DNA of 7,755 nucleotides from Burkholderiales bacterium (GTDB taxonomy: Bacteria; Pseudomonadota; Gammaproteobacteria; Burkholderiales; SG8-39). Location of the stretch: contig JADGRR010000122.1 in assembly GCA_017880745.1 (NCBI GenBank), positions 1-7,755 on the forward strand, read 5' to 3'. Below the pieces are notes generated by a model that had not been told where the DNA came from, did not search any database, and was given only the letters and a program-made list of their open reading frames with translations. Below are positions 6,740 to 7,755 of this stretch, piece after piece. Position numbers and translations under genes: made by a program. The first letter of the stretch is position 1, and the number at the start of each line of letters is the position of its first letter.

Positions 6740-7544
6740 AGCGCACCGGGGAATTGAATTGCTTGAACGCCGCGAGCGCGCTGTAACAGGCAAGCATCGC
6801 CGTCTTGGGGTTGTCGGGGAAGGGAACGCTCTCGAACTTGATGCTGATGGCTCCGGTCTTGCCGCGGATGTTGATGTAATGTGTGTTGTAAATCAGAGCC
6901 GGGTCCGCCACCACCTTCAGTTGCGTGCGGTCGAAGCCGACCCCGGCCATGGCGAGCGCCGCCGCGATGTTCACATTGGCGGGGAAGTGCGGCACGCCCG
7001 CCCGCGCCGAGCCTTCGAACAGCGTCACCGGCCCGGTGAGGTGATCGAGGTCGAGATTCAATCTCTCGACATAGGGAATGCCCTTCCATGCCGCCGGCGG
7101 CTTGGTCACGGCGATCTCGACCGCATCGGCACCGGCCACGCAAACGGCCTTGAGCGCATCGAGGCCGCCGATGCCGCCCGAAGGCACGTAGAGCAAGGCT
7201 CGGTATTTCACCGCCGTAGCCTCCAAGCGCGCGCGCAGGTCGTCGTCGCAGAGCGCGCCGGCGGAGAGGATGATCACCGGGATGCCCTGCTTGAGTAGCG
7301 GCCGGGCAAACTCGCGCACCGCGTCGTGCGAGGCGGCCTCGATCACCACTTCCGGACGCGCGGCTATCAGCGCGGCCAGGCTGGTGACGAACGGCACGCC
7401 GTACTGTTCGGCCAGAGGCTTGCCGCGCGAGGCCTCGCTGCGCCCCTGGATCGCCACCACGCGCGCGTCGCCCATGTCGCCGCGCGCTATGTGTTCGAGA
7501 AACAGGCGCGCGATGACGCCGCCGCCGATGATGCCGATGCGCAT
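6729..7544 (-). CDS. nadX: Aspartate dehydrogenase family protein (NadX/DUF108)
   Basis: This 271-residue cytoplasmic enzyme is of the L-aspartate dehydrogenase type, which interconverts aspartate with iminoaspartate/oxaloacetate plus ammonia using NAD(P). Domains: an N-terminal Rossmann fold with G-I-I-G-G-G-V-I-A at 4-12, E-A-A-S at 69-72, P-S-G-G-I-G-G-L-D at 121-129, V-T-K-P-P at 146-150, F-P-A-N-V-N-I-A-A at 187-195, and N-T-H at 220-222, where H222 matches the catalytic histidine position of the family; N-P-K-T at 245-248 follows. Length is normal. The dinucleotide site ends in Ala (GxGxxA) rather than Gly and strand 2 ends in G-R-S, which may favour NADP. The start has a good ribosome site. 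In other bacteria the enzyme can feed NAD synthesis, but no nadA or nadC is here; the overlapping aldolase and the binding protein upstream suggest a catabolic role. A related amino acid as true substrate is possible. Confidence 0.88.
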   Translation of the reverse strand: MRIGIIGGGVIARLFLEHIARGDMGDARVVAIQGRSEASRGKPLAEQYGVPFVTSLAALIAARPEVVIEAASHDAVREFARPLLKQGIPVIILSAGALCDDDLRARLEATAVKYRALLYVPSGGIGGLDALKAVCVAGADAVEIAVTKPPAAWKGIPYVERLNLDLDHLTGPVTLFEGSARAGVPHFPANVNIAAALAMAGVGFDRTQLKVVADPALIYNTHYINIRGKTGAISIKFESVPFPDNPKTAMLACYSALAAFKQFNSPVRYGT

Positions 7545-7552
7545 GCTGATGG

Positions 7553-7558
7553 CCCCTT
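7553..7558 (-). promoter_or_regulatory. Ribosome binding site of the aspartate dehydrogenase gene
   Basis: The minus strand reads AAGGGG here, eight bases before the ATG at 7542-7544, supporting that start, which also places the dinucleotide-binding glycine motif right at the N-terminus as in the family. Confidence 0.6.
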
Positions 7559-7576
7559 GTAAATCGCCCAGCTCAG

Positions 7577-7617
7577 AAGAAGCTCCGATTGCGTCAGGGA
7601 CTTGATCAGAGCTTCCT
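7577..7617 (-). terminator. Inverted repeat between binding-protein and dehydrogenase genes; weak terminator or attenuator candidate
   Basis: Arms 7579-7585 (GAAGCTC) and 7609-7615 (GAGCTTC) are perfect reverse complements; in the minus-strand transcript the stem extends to nine pairs with one G-U. The loop is 23 bases, long for an intrinsic terminator, and the stem is followed by TTCTTCT-like sequence only if the last stem bases are counted. It begins 12 bases after the stop of the Bug/TctC gene and ends 18 bases before the AAGGGG ribosome site. It could partly uncouple the two genes or protect an mRNA end; confidence in function is low. Confidence 0.35.
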
Positions 7618-7628
7618 TCGCTTTCCGT

Positions 7629-7755
7629 TCAGTCCAGTTTCGCTCCCGATTCCTTAACCAGGCGCACCCAGAATTTCGCGTCTTCGGCGAGGAAGGCGGC
7701 GAACTCCTCGGGCGAGCGCGACGCCGCGGTCTCGGTGCCTTGGCGGGCAAAGGCG
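7629..7755 (-). CDS. Bug/TctC-family tripartite tricarboxylate transporter binding protein, C-terminal 41 residues
   Basis: Only the last 41 residues are in the window; the gene enters from the right edge. The tail contains R-S-P-E-E-F-A-A-F-L, then F-W-V-R-L-V-K-E-S-G-A-K-L-D before the TGA at 7629-7631. The S-P-E-E-F-A-A-F segment followed by a short helix and the closing V-K-x-x-G-A-K-L-D are the standard ending of periplasmic Bug (TctC) binding proteins, which number in the dozens in many Burkholderiales genomes and often lack their own permease genes. It would bind a carboxylate, amino acid or related small molecule. The gap to the dehydrogenase is 84 bases and holds an inverted repeat, so shared transcription is possible but not certain. 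Some codons differ from the shadow frames but composition is like the neighbours. The ligand cannot be judged from the fragment. Confidence 0.82.
   Translation of the reverse strand, partial: AFARQGTETAASRSPEEFAAFLAEDAKFWVRLVKESGAKLD

Noticed and set aside
6740..6793. Upstream extension of the RraA-like protein to a start at 6793
   Set aside because: The extra 18 residues are basic and Ser-rich, unlike the family N-terminus, and lie inside the conserved end of the dehydrogenase gene.
7487..7750. Minus-strand frame of 87 codons at the right edge
   Set aside because: It overlaps the dehydrogenase start and the Bug/TctC tail in another frame; its Pro/Arg/Ser-rich start is a shadow of the true binding-protein C-terminus.

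Overview
This 7,755-base window is GC-rich, densely packed and lacks any RNA gene, mobile element or CRISPR array that I can recognise. The gene content suggests a betaproteobacterium, probably of the Burkholderiales: a Bug/TctC-type binding protein, a TAXI-type binding protein, an aspartate dehydrogenase (DUF108/NadX-type), an RraA-like aldolase and an NnrU protein together are typical of that group. The taxonomic call is inference from family distribution, not from a marker gene.

Layout. (1) Positions 1-1786, minus strand: two inner-membrane transporters, an EamA/DMT permease followed after a single base by an MFS permease that runs off the left edge. (2) Positions 1787-1917: a 131-base divergent control region with two separate perfect inverted repeats. 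(3) Positions 1918-3501, plus strand: a stand-alone acyl-CoA synthetase of the ANL superfamily. (4) Positions 3513-5284, minus strand, convergent with the ligase: a TAXI solute-binding protein followed by a lipoprotein with a SAM-methyltransferase fold. (5) Positions 5356-7755, minus strand: the C-terminal end of a Bug/TctC binding protein, then an aspartate dehydrogenase, an RraA-like aldolase that overlaps it by 11 bases, and an NnrU membrane protein. Spacing on the minus strand from 7755 down to 3513 never exceeds about 84 bases, so one long transcript or two shorter ones are both possible.

How the genes may work together. The best functional unit is the overlapping dehydrogenase-aldolase pair. 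The dehydrogenase family makes oxaloacetate and ammonia from aspartate. Members of the RraA/HMG aldolase family split 4-hydroxy-2-oxo acids and can also decarboxylate oxaloacetate to pyruvate. With a periplasmic binding protein upstream, the cluster looks like uptake and breakdown of a small acidic amino acid or carboxylate; the real substrate cannot be read from sequence. The two binding proteins have no membrane partner within the window. The remaining genes (exporters, acyl-CoA ligase, NnrU) are familiar families with unassigned substrates. I see no clear defence, secretion or novel multi-gene system. The most unusual items are the apparently outer-membrane-anchored methyltransferase, the paired palindromes, and the dehydrogenase-aldolase coupling.
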